From: Mesorhizobium ventifaucium
GTDB lineage: Bacteria > Pseudomonadota > Alphaproteobacteria > Rhizobiales > Rhizobiaceae
NCBI RefSeq assembly: GCF_935822925.1
Contig: NZ_CAKXZS010000056.1
Coordinates: 1-64,000, forward strand
Length of the DNA: 64,000 nt
Reading direction: 5' to 3'
In this document: positions 16,056 through 24,426 of the stretch, in pieces
Layout: every line of letters begins with the position of its first letter
How positions within the stretch are numbered: the first letter of the stretch is position 1
Made by a program: the position numbers and the translations under genes
Notes under the pieces: generated by a model
Seen by the model: the letters and a program-made list of their open reading frames with translations, nothing else
Databases searched by the model: none
What the model was told of the DNA's origin: nothing

Positions 16056-17894
16056 TCAATACACCCTGGCCTTGGGCGCGATTTTGGCCAGGTTGATGCC
16101 GCCGTCTGGTTCCCTAAGCAGCGGCTCGGTGTGCACCGGCCGATAGCTGAGCGACACCTCGCCGGCCTCGCTGAGCCGGGCCAGCGTGTGCTTGCGCCAG
16201 TTGGCGTCGTCGCGCGCCGAAAAATCTTCCCGCGCATGCGCGCCACGGCTCTCCTTGCGCGCCTCGGCGGCGTAGACCGTGGTGATGGCGTTGGCCATCA
16301 GGTTTTCCAGCTCCAGCGTCTCGACCAGGTCGGAGTTCCAGATCATCGAGCGGTCGAACACTTTTACGTCGTTGAGCTCGCCCCAGATCTGCGAAATGCG
16401 CTTGCAGCCGCTTTGCAGCGATTCCTGCGTGCGGAACACCGCCGCATCGTCCTGCATCGCCTTCTGCATCCTTTCACGCAATACCGCCGTCGGCGTCGAG
16501 CCGTTGGCGTGGCGCAGCCGGTCGAAGCGGTCCATGGTCTTCTCGACCGAGGCTTCGTTGGGCGACGGGATCGCCGCGTTGCGGTCGATCACCTGGCCAG
16601 CCCTGATCGCGGCCGCACGGCCGAACACCACCAGATCGATCAGCGAGTTGGAGCCCAGCCGGTTGGCGCCATGGACGGAGGCGCAGCCGGCTTCGCCGAC
16701 CGCCATCAGCCCGGGCGACACCTGGTCCGGGTTCAAGGCGCTCGGGTTGAGCACCTCGCCCCAGTAATTGGTCGGCACGCCGCCCATATTGTAGTGGACC
16801 GTCGGCAGCACCGGGATCGGCTCCTTGGTCAGATCGACGCCGGCAAAGATTTTTGCCGACTCCGAAATCCCCGGAAGCCGCTCGTGCAAAACGGCTGGAT
16901 CGAGGTGGTCGAGGTGGAGAAAAATATGGTCCTTGTTCTTGCCGACGCCGCGTCCCTCGCGGATCTCCAGCGTCATGCAGCGCGAGACCACGTCGCGCGA
17001 GGCAAGGTCCTTGGCCGATGGCGCGTAGCGTTCCATGAAGCGCTCGCCCTCGGAGTTGACGAGATAGCCGCCCTCGCCGCGCGCGCCCTCGGTGATCAGG
17101 CAGCCGGCGCCGTAGATGCCGGTCGGGTGGAACTGCACGAACTCCATGTCCTGCAGCGGCAGCCCGGCCCGCGCCGCCATGCCGCCGCCGTCGCCGGTGC
17201 AGGTGTGCGCCGAGGTCGCCGAGAAATAGGCGCGGCCATAGCCGCCGGTCGCCAGCACCACTGTTTTTGCCGAAAAACGGTGGATGGTGCCGTCATCGAG
17301 GTTCCAGGCGACGACGCCGGTGCAGGTGCCGTCCGGCTCCATGATCAGGTCGAGCGCGAAATACTCGATGAAGAACTGCGCGTTGTTCTTCAGCGACTGG
17401 CCGTAGAGCGTGTGCAGGATGGCGTGGCCGGTGCGGTCGGCGGCCGCACAGGTGCGCTGCACCGGCGGGCCGTCGCCGAAATTCATCATATGGCCGCCGA
17501 ACGGCCGCTGGTAGATCTTGCCCTCTTCGGTGCGCGAGAACGGCACACCGTAATGCTCAAGCTCATAGACGGCGGCGGGCGCTTCGCGCACCAGATATTC
17601 CATGGCGTCGACGTCGCCGAGCCAGTCCGATCCTTTCACTGTGTCGTACATGTGCCACTGCCAGGAATCGGGGCCCATGTTGGACAGCGAGGCGGCGATG
17701 CCGCCCTGAGCGGCGACAGTGTGCGACCGCGTCGGGAAAACCTTGGTGATGCAGGCAGTGCGCAGGCCCTGTTCGGCCATGCCAAGCGTGGCGCGCAGGC
17801 CGGCTCCGCCGGCGCCGACCACCACCACGTCGAATTTGTGGTCGACATAGCTGTAGGCGGGCGCCGTGTTGGCGTTGTTCGGGTCCTTGGCCAA
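16056..17894 (-). CDS. sdhA: Succinate dehydrogenase flavoprotein subunit
   Basis: This FAD-containing subunit oxidises succinate. It has 612 residues. FAD-binding VVVVGAGGAGLRATLG, the covalent flavin-attachment His in RSHTVAAQGG, and the active-site stretch around GARGEGGYLVNSEGERFM are present. I chose the TTG at 17894: GGAGG, lying inside the end of sdhD, is eight bases upstream, and the encoded start matches rhizobial homologues. The other in-frame start, a TTG at 17930, would overlap sdhD by 32 bp and lacks such a site. Confidence 0.96.
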   Translation of the reverse strand: MAKDPNNANTAPAYSYVDHKFDVVVVGAGGAGLRATLGMAEQGLRTACITKVFPTRSHTVAAQGGIAASLSNMGPDSWQWHMYDTVKGSDWLGDVDAMEYLVREAPAAVYELEHYGVPFSRTEEGKIYQRPFGGHMMNFGDGPPVQRTCAAADRTGHAILHTLYGQSLKNNAQFFIEYFALDLIMEPDGTCTGVVAWNLDDGTIHRFSAKTVVLATGGYGRAYFSATSAHTCTGDGGGMAARAGLPLQDMEFVQFHPTGIYGAGCLITEGARGEGGYLVNSEGERFMERYAPSAKDLASRDVVSRCMTLEIREGRGVGKNKDHIFLHLDHLDPAVLHERLPGISESAKIFAGVDLTKEPIPVLPTVHYNMGGVPTNYWGEVLNPSALNPDQVSPGLMAVGEAGCASVHGANRLGSNSLIDLVVFGRAAAIRAGQVIDRNAAIPSPNEASVEKTMDRFDRLRHANGSTPTAVLRERMQKAMQDDAAVFRTQESLQSGCKRISQIWGELNDVKVFDRSMIWNSDLVETLELENLMANAITTVYAAEARKESRGAHAREDFSARDDANWRKHTLARLSEAGEVSLSYRPVHTEPLLREPDGGINLAKIAPKARVY

Positions 17895-17898
17895 GATC

Positions 17899-18294
17899 TC
17901 AGCCTCCAAGTGCCAGTTTGAGCAGGGCAAAGATCGAGGCGACGCCGACCACTACGGGAAAGAATGTGTTGAGGGCGAGCAGCGCCAGCCTCATGCCCTC
18001 GCCATGCACATAGTCCTCGATGATCGCCTGCATGCCGAGCCGCATATGGTAGAGCCCGGAGAACAGCACCAGGGCCAGGACCAGCGCCACGAACGGGTTG
18101 GCAAGTGCGGCACGCACTTGCGCATAGCCGGCGCCGTTCAGCGCGATCAGAAAGCCGACGAAGAACAGGATCAGCGGAATGTTGGCGATCGCCGTCAGGC
18201 GCTGGCGCCAGAAATGCTCCGTGCCCTCGCGGGCGGAGCCGAGGCCGCGGACCTTGGCCAGCGGCGTGCGCATGTCGGTGTTGTGGTGGCTCAC
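17899..18294 (-). CDS. sdhD: Succinate dehydrogenase membrane anchor subunit
   Basis: This 131-residue hydrophobic anchor helps bind heme b and ubiquinone. Three membrane helices are visible, and the conserved segment SGLYHMRLGMQAIIEDYVHG contains the heme and quinone-site residues. It lies two bases after sdhC and ends four bases before the sdhA TTG start, with the sdhA ribosome-binding site inside its final codons. Confidence 0.94.
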   Translation of the reverse strand: MSHHNTDMRTPLAKVRGLGSAREGTEHFWRQRLTAIANIPLILFFVGFLIALNGAGYAQVRAALANPFVALVLALVLFSGLYHMRLGMQAIIEDYVHGEGMRLALLALNTFFPVVVGVASIFALLKLALGG

Positions 18295-18296
18295 GC

Positions 18297-18716
18297 TCAG
18301 GCTCCCCGCGCCATATAGCCGGCGATCCAGATCAGCAGCGTCAGCACAATCGAGCCGGCCAGCGTCGCCCAGGCGACCCTGGAGGCGGTGTCCTTTTCAA
18401 GACCGGCCCCGGTGTCCCAGATCAGATGGCGCACGCCGCCCAGCATGTGGTGCATCAGCGCCCAGGTATAGAACAACAGCACCAGCCGCCCCAGCCACGA
18501 GCCGAAGGCCCAGTTGACGGCATCGAAGGTGGATTGCGAGCTCGCCGCCGCCATCAGCCACAGCGCCACCAGCAGCGTGCCGAAATAAAGTGCCCCGCCG
18601 GTGACGCGATGGATGATCGACATCGTCATCGTGATCGGCGGTCGATAGACGGTCAGATGCGGCGAAAGCGGCCGTTCACGTCTGGCAAATTCGCGGGTGG
18701 CTGGTGATTTGCTCAT
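18297..18716 (-). CDS. sdhC: Succinate dehydrogenase cytochrome b556 subunit
   Basis: This 139-residue heme-b anchor begins RPLSPHLTVYRPPITM, the family signature, followed by SIIHRVTGGALYFG. The heme-ligand His is in HHMLGGVRHLIWD. Three membrane helices are visible. GGGGGAGCC precedes the ATG at 18716. It is the first gene of sdhCDAB, and the promoter is expected in 18717-18956. Confidence 0.95.
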   Translation of the reverse strand: MSKSPATREFARRERPLSPHLTVYRPPITMTMSIIHRVTGGALYFGTLLVALWLMAAASSQSTFDAVNWAFGSWLGRLVLLFYTWALMHHMLGGVRHLIWDTGAGLEKDTASRVAWATLAGSIVLTLLIWIAGYMARGA

Positions 18717-18956
18717 GGCTCCCCCAGTTCGGCGTCTCTGGAGCCCCAGGTGGAAATGCGGCATTACCGCTCCCGGTTGCGACTTTGGACAGCCCGGTTT
18801 CTAATGCTCTTTTTGCACCGCGTCAAAGCCGGAAAATCGTTCGAAAACGTAATTTAGTCTGACAAAATGGCCCGGTTTCGCTTCAATCGATTAGGGGGCG
18901 ACCCAAAGCCGGCGCAATGTTCGCTGCAGTGCGGTATATTTGTCCGGTTTGGCGCC
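18717..18956. other. Intergenic region upstream of sdhCDAB
   Basis: No coding sequence was recognised. The stretch should contain the sdh promoter. I could not assign -35 and -10 elements with confidence. It is followed by the family A repeat at 18957. Confidence 0.4.
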
Positions 18957-19181
18957 CCGGTGGGCTGAGATTCAGGTCAGGCCGCGCCGAAAATGATGGA
19001 TGCCGAGAACCGGAGCGGAGCGTACTTTCGGGTACGTGAGCCCGCGCATGACCTCACGGGTTATGCGCAATCAAAGTTCTACCCACAGCGTCCTTTGCGC
19101 GCCCAAGAGGGCGCACGGCGCTGTAGCTAAGCGCAGGCATCCACCATTTGCAGGCCGGCCTCACCTCAATATCAGCACACC
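18957..19181. repeat. Mosaic interspersed repeat, long variant (family A, copy 3)
   Basis: This is the longest of the three copies, about 225 bp. It contains TTCAGGTCAGGCCGCGCCG, GAACCGGAGCGGAGCGTACT, GGGTACGTGAGCCCGCGC, the hairpin module CAGCGTCCTTTGCGCGCCCA with GGGCGCACGGCGCTG, and the right terminus CAATATCAGCACACC. The right end lies two bases from the stop codon of the mliC-like gene. Confidence 0.85.
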
Positions 19182-19183
19182 GC

Positions 19184-19519
19184 TCAGCGGGTGCAGGTGA
19201 GCGGCGTCTTCCCGCTCTTCATCACCAGCGCGTCGCGCCCGTCGATCACGATTGCGTCATGCGCCGCGCCGAAGCGGCTGCTTTGATTGGCTGGCGAAGC
19301 CGGCAGATCCTCGCTGGCGCCGTCCGGGCCAAGCACCCGCACCGAAGTGCCGAGGTTTTCGATGGTGATCCTGGCGCCATCGGCGCAAGTGTAGGTTGCG
19401 GTGCGCGGCTGCGGTGAATCGGTCGCGGCGGCCGGCGCATTGGTATGCGACACGCAGGCGAAAGTGGTCAGCAATGGACAAACCGCAAGCGTCACCCGAA
19501 ACGTCCGGCCTAACGCCAT
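19184..19519 (-). CDS. MliC-family lysozyme inhibitor-like protein
   Basis: This 111-residue protein has a hydrophobic N terminus ending in LLTTFAC, a weak lipobox, so it may be a lipoprotein. The mature domain follows the MliC pattern: ATYTCADGARITIEN, a strand with VRVLGPDG, then a C-terminal DALVMKSGKTPLTCTR with the paired cysteine. MliC proteins inhibit C-type lysozyme at the outer membrane or periplasm. The start at 19519 was chosen to give a normal-length signal sequence. An upstream ATG is in frame but adds non-signal residues. Confidence 0.75.
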   Translation of the reverse strand: MALGRTFRVTLAVCPLLTTFACVSHTNAPAAATDSPQPRTATYTCADGARITIENLGTSVRVLGPDGASEDLPASPANQSSRFGAAHDAIVIDGRDALVMKSGKTPLTCTR

Positions 19520-19684
19520 ATGCTGCCTCCCGCGCGTCAATCCAGCCGCGATGCTTGCCAGGATCGCTCGATGCTCGGCGCCGGCTGCGATGGTGGGGGC
19601 AAGCATGGCCGAAAGATGGCCGCGCGGATATTAACCATGTTTGCCGAGACCTGGCGGCGAGCAGGGCTGGCCTCTTAACAAAGG

Positions 19685-19699
19685 TTAAGAAAAGGTTAA
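19685..19699. promoter_or_regulatory. Candidate CtrA box (TTAA-N7-TTAA)
   Basis: The sequence is TTAAGAAAAGGTTAA, followed at 19705-19709 by GATTC, a CcrM-type methylation site. It lies 45 bp upstream of the secreted-protein gene at 19744, a spacing suited to promoter control. An overlapping TTAA-N6-TTAA is also present just upstream. Confidence 0.45.
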
Positions 19700-19743
19700 T
19701 TTATGATTCGAGCAAGACTCAGCCTCTGACAAAAGGGGACGCC

Positions 19744-20109
19744 ATGCGTTCGAATTCAGGCAGATCGCGCCTTGCGGCGGCCGTCTTGATGGCCGTCCTG
19801 ATGGCGGTGGCCATCGGCTTCGCAGCACCGTCACGCGCCGGGACGCGCGACCGCGTCTATGCCGATTCCTTCGGCAATCTCGTCATCGAGAGCGCCGCCG
19901 GCTGTAAGCGCATCCTCGTTGGCGAGGGCAAATTGGCCAAGGAATTGTCGGATTACGCCGGCGCCGGCCAGCCCAAAATCGTCTATCAAGACGAACCCGA
20001 CGATGTCAGCAGCCGCGACTGCTACAGGGCGCCGGTTTTCGTGAAGGGCCGCAGCTATATGTACGGGCTCTCCGACGGTGAGATGCCAGAGCTTAGCCCC
20101 TGCCGCTGA
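19744..20109 (+). CDS. Secreted hypothetical protein
   Basis: This 121-residue protein has a clear signal peptide (LAAAVLMAVLMAVAIGFAAPSRA, cleavage near residue 32). The mature part holds three cysteines (AAGCKRIL, SRDCYRAP, LSPCR) that may pair. AAAGGGGACGCC precedes the ATG at 19744. A CtrA-like motif is close upstream. The end overlaps the convergent diguanylate cyclase gene by 17 bp. I do not recognise a characterised family. Confidence 0.75.
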   Translation: MRSNSGRSRLAAAVLMAVLMAVAIGFAAPSRAGTRDRVYADSFGNLVIESAAGCKRILVGEGKLAKELSDYAGAGQPKIVYQDEPDDVSSRDCYRAPVFVKGRSYMYGLSDGEMPELSPCR

Positions 20110-21316
20110 TCTTCGGCCCGGCATTGGCGACAGCCGGCTGCCGGGCGGCGATAGATCCTATCGAGATCCGCACGCAATTGCGTCCGCTGCCTTTCGCTTG
20201 ATAGAGCGCTTCGTCGACGCGCCGCAGCAGGTCGGAAAAATCCTCAGTCGGGTGGAGCTCGGCAACGCCGAAGCTGGCGGTGCAACGATGGTCCGCCGGC
20301 AGACAGTCGATCGGCAACGCCCCGAAAGCGCTGCGCGTGCCTTCGGCGAAGAGCCGCGCGGCGGCGAGGTTGGTTCCCGGCAGAATGATGGCGAATTCCT
20401 CACCACCGATGCGGCCGGCGACGTGATGCTCGGCGGCCGCATCACGCAGGAAGCCGGCAAAGGCCTCGATGACCCGGTCGCCGGATGCGTGGCCGAAACT
20501 GTCGTTGATGCTCTTGAAATGATCAAGGTCGGCGATGACCAGGGCGACCGGAATACCCCTGCGCACGGCGTCGCGCATGGCGAGCTCGGCATGACGCTCG
20601 AAGCCGCCTCGGTTGAGCAACCGTGATAGCGTGTCCGTCTCCGACTTCGACGTCGCTTCGGCGAGCACGTCGCGGACCAGAATGATCAGGATGAGAAGCG
20701 CGATTGTCATGGCGAAGACCGTGCCGAGCGATTGCGACACCAGAGCGTAGTTGCTCTGCAGATAGGCCTGCGGACTGGCTCCCCAGCCGCCCAATGCATG
20801 GGCGATGAACGGCTTGCTCACGAATTGCAGGGCGCTGGCCGCCAGTACGGCCATCAGCGCATGGTCGAGCCAGTCGCGTCTTTGCCTGGACGACCAGACG
20901 ATGCCGACGCCGACGAACTGCATGGCGGCATAGGGAAGCTGGTAGGCCATCATGCGGGCAAGTGACTGGCGCGGCAGATCCTGCACGAAATACACGGCCA
21001 CGGTGGCCGCCAACAGGAAGACGAGCATCGGCGCCCAGGGCGGCGCCAGGCCGTATTTATGGGCTAGCCCGCCATTGAAGGCGATGGTCGCGCCAAGGAA
21101 AACGGCGAAGCCCGCGACGACTGCGGGTCGCGCATTGTCGAAGACCGGAATACTGAACTCGATGGCGAAATAGGCCATCCCGAGCAGATAACCAAAGACC
21201 AGACAGCGCGCCGGCACGCGCGCCGCATCGTTGAACGAGATGGTCATGAAGGCAGCCGCCAGCAGGCCGGCGACGAGCAAGTTGATTGCAAGAATGAACT
21301 CTGCGCCGCCGCCCAT
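20093..21316 (-). CDS. Membrane diguanylate cyclase (GGDEF)
   Basis: This is a probable c-di-GMP synthase of 407 residues. The N-terminal half (residues 1-200) has about six or seven membrane helices and no recognised sensor motif. The C-terminal GGDEF domain carries DTLSRLLNRGGFERHAE, DLDHFKSINDSFGHASGD and the active-site loop GRIGGEEFAI near residue 303. It ends with TASFGVAEL and DEALYQAKGSGRN. No RxxD inhibitory site stands five residues before GGEEF, so product inhibition may be absent. A decayed GGDEF fragment lies just upstream at 21410-21600. Confidence 0.9.
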   Translation of the reverse strand: MGGGAEFILAINLLVAGLLAAAFMTISFNDAARVPARCLVFGYLLGMAYFAIEFSIPVFDNARPAVVAGFAVFLGATIAFNGGLAHKYGLAPPWAPMLVFLLAATVAVYFVQDLPRQSLARMMAYQLPYAAMQFVGVGIVWSSRQRRDWLDHALMAVLAASALQFVSKPFIAHALGGWGASPQAYLQSNYALVSQSLGTVFAMTIALLILIILVRDVLAEATSKSETDTLSRLLNRGGFERHAELAMRDAVRRGIPVALVIADLDHFKSINDSFGHASGDRVIEAFAGFLRDAAAEHHVAGRIGGEEFAIILPGTNLAAARLFAEGTRSAFGALPIDCLPADHRCTASFGVAELHPTEDFSDLLRRVDEALYQAKGSGRNCVRISIGSIAARQPAVANAGPKISGRG

Positions 21317-21409
21317 GTGGTCTTTCGCACTCCCTGCGCCAGCAGATCACGAACGGGCGAAAAAGACGTTAACGTGGGGTCTGATGATCATCCGGCTTTG
21401 GACGGCTCC

Positions 21410-21600
21410 ACATCAAGCACGCCTCCAACTGTTGATAAGGCCGACCGTTGATAGGACGGCTTGTTCCGTTTGGCTTTTGTAAAGCGCCTCGTAGGCGCGG
21501 GTGCATCAAGCGGCTCCAGCTCTGCCTCGCCGGTGGGGGCCGCCACGCCGAAGCTCGCGGTTACTCTCGCGCCGGGCGGAAGCCTACCGACGCGATGAGG
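21410..21600 (-). pseudogene. Remnant of a second GGDEF domain
   Basis: The leftward frame encodes ARVTASFGVAAPTGEAELEP, matching the conserved VTASFGVA end-block of GGDEF domains. A shift of frame then gives YEALYKSQTEQA, matching the ...ALYxAK... block that normally follows. No start or upstream GGDEF motif was found. It appears to be the degraded tail of a cyclase gene, upstream of the intact copy at 20093. Its boundaries are approximate. Confidence 0.55.
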
Positions 21601-21664
21601 CCGCTGCACGGAACTTGAAACCGCGGCCGGCGTTTTCCGGCAGCAGCCAAGAGGAGACGCTTTC

Positions 21665-21976
21665 ATGGCCGATACGATCATGCTGACCGACCACGAGGCA
21701 ATTCGCTCATGGGCCGCGGCGCGCGCTGGGTTTCCAGCAATCGTAGACGTGTCGCCCGAAACGGGAACGCAAGCCATGCTGAGGCTGGTCTTCGGCCAGC
21801 ACGCCTATCAGGACCAGGATCAGGCCGAACGCCCGGCCAACGCCGGCGGCTACGAACTGGTTGAATGGGATGAGTGGTTCAAGCTGTTCGACGAACGACA
21901 GCTCGCGCTGGTGGTCGCCGCGGAGCAACCCGGCCGGCGTGAGCAATTCCATGAACTCGTCAGGCGCCCGGCGTGA
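21665..21976 (+). CDS. Small conserved hypothetical protein
   Basis: This 103-residue acidic protein has the pattern LTDHEAIRSWAAARAGFPA, LRLVFGQ, ELVEWDEWFKLFDERQLALV and FHELVRRP. That layout resembles a widespread family of small uncharacterised bacterial proteins. AGGAGA lies upstream of the ATG. It is a single gene whose stop codon touches a hairpin that also serves as the leuC terminator. Confidence 0.7.
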   Translation: MADTIMLTDHEAIRSWAAARAGFPAIVDVSPETGTQAMLRLVFGQHAYQDQDQAERPANAGGYELVEWDEWFKLFDERQLALVVAAEQPGRREQFHELVRRPA

Positions 21977-22009
21977 AAAGAGCCCGAACCGCATCGCGGT
22001 TCGGGCTCT
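21976..22009 (-). terminator. Rho-independent terminator of leuC, probably bidirectional
   Basis: GAGCCCGAACC and GGTTCGGGCTC form a perfect stem. Read leftward it is followed by TTTTC. It lies 36 nt beyond the leuC stop codon and begins at the stop of the convergent small gene. Confidence 0.85.
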
Positions 22010-22045
22010 GGCATGCATTCATATACGGACAGTGGCAGCCCTGAG

Positions 22046-23455
22046 TTATTTCCACTCGCGGATGTCGACGAAATGGCCGGCGATCGCCGCCGCCGCCGCC
22101 ATGGCCGGCGATACCAGATGGGTGCGGCCCTTGAAGCCCTGACGGCCCTCGAAATTGCGATTCGAGGTCGAGGCGCAGCGCTCATGCGGCTTCAGCCGAT
22201 CGTCATTCATGGCAAGGCACATCGAGCAGCCCGGCTCACGCCAGTCGAAGCCGGCGGCGACAAAGATCTTGTCGAGACCCTCGGCCTCGGCCTGCTCCTT
22301 GACCAGACCGGAGCCCGGCACGATCATCGCACTGACCCGCGGATTGACTTGTCTGCCCTCGATCACCTTGGCGGCGGCGCGCAAATCCTCGATGCGGCCG
22401 TTGGTGCAGGAGCCGATGAAGACGCGGTCGAGTTCGATATCGGTGATTTTCGTACCAGGCTTCAGGCCCATATAGTCGAGCGCGCGCTGCTTGGAGGTGC
22501 GCTTGTTCTCGTCAGCGATATCATCGGGGTTCGGCACGATGCCCTGGACCGAGACGACGTCTTCGGGCGAAGAGCCCCAGGAGACGATCGGCGGCAATTT
22601 CGCCGCGTCGAGCACGACCACCTTGTCGAAATGCGCGCCCTCGTCGGACTGCAGCGTCTTCCAGTAGGCGAGCGCGGCGTCCCACGCCTCGCCCTTCGGC
22701 GCGCGCGGCTTGTCCTGGACGTAGGCGAAGGTCGTCTCGTCAGGCGCGATCAGGCCGGCCCGGGCGCCGCCTTCGATCGACATGTTGCAGATGGTCATGC
22801 GGCCTTCCATGGACAGCGCGCGGATCGCTTCGCCGGCATATTCGATGACGTAGCCGGTGCCGCCGGCAGTGCCGATCTCGCCGATGATCGCCAAAATGAT
22901 GTCCTTGGCGGTGACGCCTTCCGGCAGTACGCCGTCGACGCGCACCAGCATGTTCTTGGCCTTGCGCTGGATCAGCGTCTGCGTGGCCAGCACATGCTCG
23001 ACTTCCGAGGTGCCGATGCCATGCGCCAATGCGCCGAAAGCGCCATGCGTCGAGGTGTGGCTGTCGCCGCAGACGATGGTCATGCCGGGCAGCGTGAAGC
23101 CCTGCTCGGGACCGATGATATGGACGATGCCCTGGCGGATATCCTTCTCGGAATAATATTCGACGCCAAAATCCTTGGCGTTCTTGGCCAGCGCCTCGAC
23201 CTGGATGCGGCTTTCCTCGTTCTTGATGCCGAACTTGCGCTCGGGCGAGGTCGATACATTGTGATCGACCACGGCCAACGTCTTTTCCGGATGGCGGACC
23301 TTTCTACCGGTCATGCGCAGGCCTTCGAAAGCTTGCGGGCTGGTCACTTCATGGACGAGGTGACGATCGATATAGAGCAGGCAGGTGCCGTCGTCCTGGC
23401 GGTCGACGACATGGTCGTCGAATATCTTGTCGTAGAGGGTGCGCGGTGCGCTCAT
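22046..23455 (-). CDS. leuC: 3-isopropylmalate dehydratase large subunit
   Basis: This enzyme isomerises 2- to 3-isopropylmalate in leucine biosynthesis, with LeuD (not in this window). It has 469 residues. Aconitase-family blocks are present: VVDHNVSTSP near residue 60, the substrate-loop GDSHTSTHGAFG, and the 4Fe-4S cysteines in FIGSCTNGR and GCSMCLAMN. The NRNFEGRQG motif is also present. The ATG at 23455 gives the standard N terminus SAPRTLYDKIFDDHVV. It is transcribed alone. Confidence 0.97.
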   Translation of the reverse strand: MSAPRTLYDKIFDDHVVDRQDDGTCLLYIDRHLVHEVTSPQAFEGLRMTGRKVRHPEKTLAVVDHNVSTSPERKFGIKNEESRIQVEALAKNAKDFGVEYYSEKDIRQGIVHIIGPEQGFTLPGMTIVCGDSHTSTHGAFGALAHGIGTSEVEHVLATQTLIQRKAKNMLVRVDGVLPEGVTAKDIILAIIGEIGTAGGTGYVIEYAGEAIRALSMEGRMTICNMSIEGGARAGLIAPDETTFAYVQDKPRAPKGEAWDAALAYWKTLQSDEGAHFDKVVVLDAAKLPPIVSWGSSPEDVVSVQGIVPNPDDIADENKRTSKQRALDYMGLKPGTKITDIELDRVFIGSCTNGRIEDLRAAAKVIEGRQVNPRVSAMIVPGSGLVKEQAEAEGLDKIFVAAGFDWREPGCSMCLAMNDDRLKPHERCASTSNRNFEGRQGFKGRTHLVSPAMAAAAAIAGHFVDIREWK

Positions 23456-23692
23456 GTGCGTAAATCCGTCGATATGAAAACGGGAAGGGACTAGCGCCGG
23501 CTAACCGGCGAACACGGCCTAGCGAAGTCGGCTGGTCAGAGCGCCGGAAACGCGCGCCGAGAATCGCGACGGCAGGCGTTTTCTGTCCTGCAGCACGAAA
23601 CCCTTGTAAGCCGGATCGCCAAAAAGCTGTTCCATGCGCCTGCTCTTATCAATCTTTGCCGATTTCGGCAATCCGCAGGTGTGGCGCGGCTT

Positions 23693-23727
23693 CCCCTTCT
23701 CCCCTTGTTGTGGGAGAAGGAAGAAGG
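23693..23727. repeat. CTTCTCCCC palindrome (family F, copy 1)
   Basis: CCTTCTCCCC and GGGAGAAGG form an inverted pair. It lies seven bases beyond the stop codon of the methyltransferase gene at 23734. A larger relative is at 61472-61538. The rest of the leuC-methyltransferase spacer (23456-23692) shows nothing recognisable. Confidence 0.6.
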
Positions 23728-23733
23728 CGCTGC

Positions 23734-24369
23734 TCAAACCACCTCGAACACAAATGTCTTCACCAGCGCCTCGGGCTCTGCGATCGCATAGCAGCGGAAC
23801 CACGGGCTTTCCTCGACCGGCCGCCATTTTTTCGCCTGCTCCAGTTCGTCGAACGTCGCCTGAAACCCGCCGCTCGCAAAAACCTGGTCGCGAACGGTGA
23901 AGATGGCGTGGCCGCCCTTCCTGGTGATGCGCACCAGTTCGTGCAGGCCGGAGGCCGGTGCATGGCTGATGGTGAACACGCCGGTCGAGAAGAACCCGCG
24001 AAAGTACCCGTCCGGCCAGGGCAGCGGACCGCCGAGCATCACCTGTTTCAGCTCGCTGTAGGCCTGCCGACTGCCGGCGATGTCAAGCATTTCAGCCGAC
24101 AGGTCGAGCCCGGCGATGTCATGATAGCCCAGCGCCTTGAGCGACGGTCCCGACAGGCCGGTGCCGCAGCCAGCGTCGAGCAGCGGCCCCTCGCCTGACG
24201 GCACATGGCGCGCCACCCAGGCGGCGATCAGGAACGGCAGGAGATAACCGAGCGACGCCGTTTCGCTGTCATAGGTCGCCGCCCATGCGGCATAGGCTTG
24301 CGCCAGTGCTTCCGGCGTATCGGCCGTATAGACCGCATCCAGCGCCGCATTGGCCTTGTCGATGATCAT
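23734..24369 (-). CDS. Class I SAM-dependent methyltransferase
   Basis: This 211-residue protein has a Rossmann methyltransferase domain. SAM motif I is PLLDAGCGTGLSGPSL, motif II is IAGLDLSAEMLD and motif III is LVRITRKGGHAIFTV. The N-terminal block QAYAAWAATYDSETASLGY is typical of the Williams-Beuren/UbiE-like group. The substrate is unknown. The ATG at 24369 is supported by GGAGG nine bases upstream. It lies downstream of an ABC permease gene but is probably independent. Confidence 0.85.
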   Translation of the reverse strand: MIIDKANAALDAVYTADTPEALAQAYAAWAATYDSETASLGYLLPFLIAAWVARHVPSGEGPLLDAGCGTGLSGPSLKALGYHDIAGLDLSAEMLDIAGSRQAYSELKQVMLGGPLPWPDGYFRGFFSTGVFTISHAPASGLHELVRITRKGGHAIFTVRDQVFASGGFQATFDELEQAKKWRPVEESPWFRCYAIAEPEALVKTFVFEVV

Positions 24370-24426
24370 GGATCTGATCCTCCAAAACATACTGGCCGCA
24401 ATGGTAGTGCCGTCCTCGCCTGCCGG

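Noticed and set aside
16131..17921. Long plus-strand open frame opposite sdhA
   Set aside because: It is the complement of sdhA and shows no protein-family features.
22013..23494. Long plus-strand open frame opposite leuC
   Set aside because: It is explained by the codon bias of leuC, with no domain or ribosome-binding site.
23519..23827. Possible small gene downstream of the methyltransferase
   Set aside because: It overlaps the end of a real gene and a palindromic repeat, and it has no ribosome-binding site or recognisable sequence.
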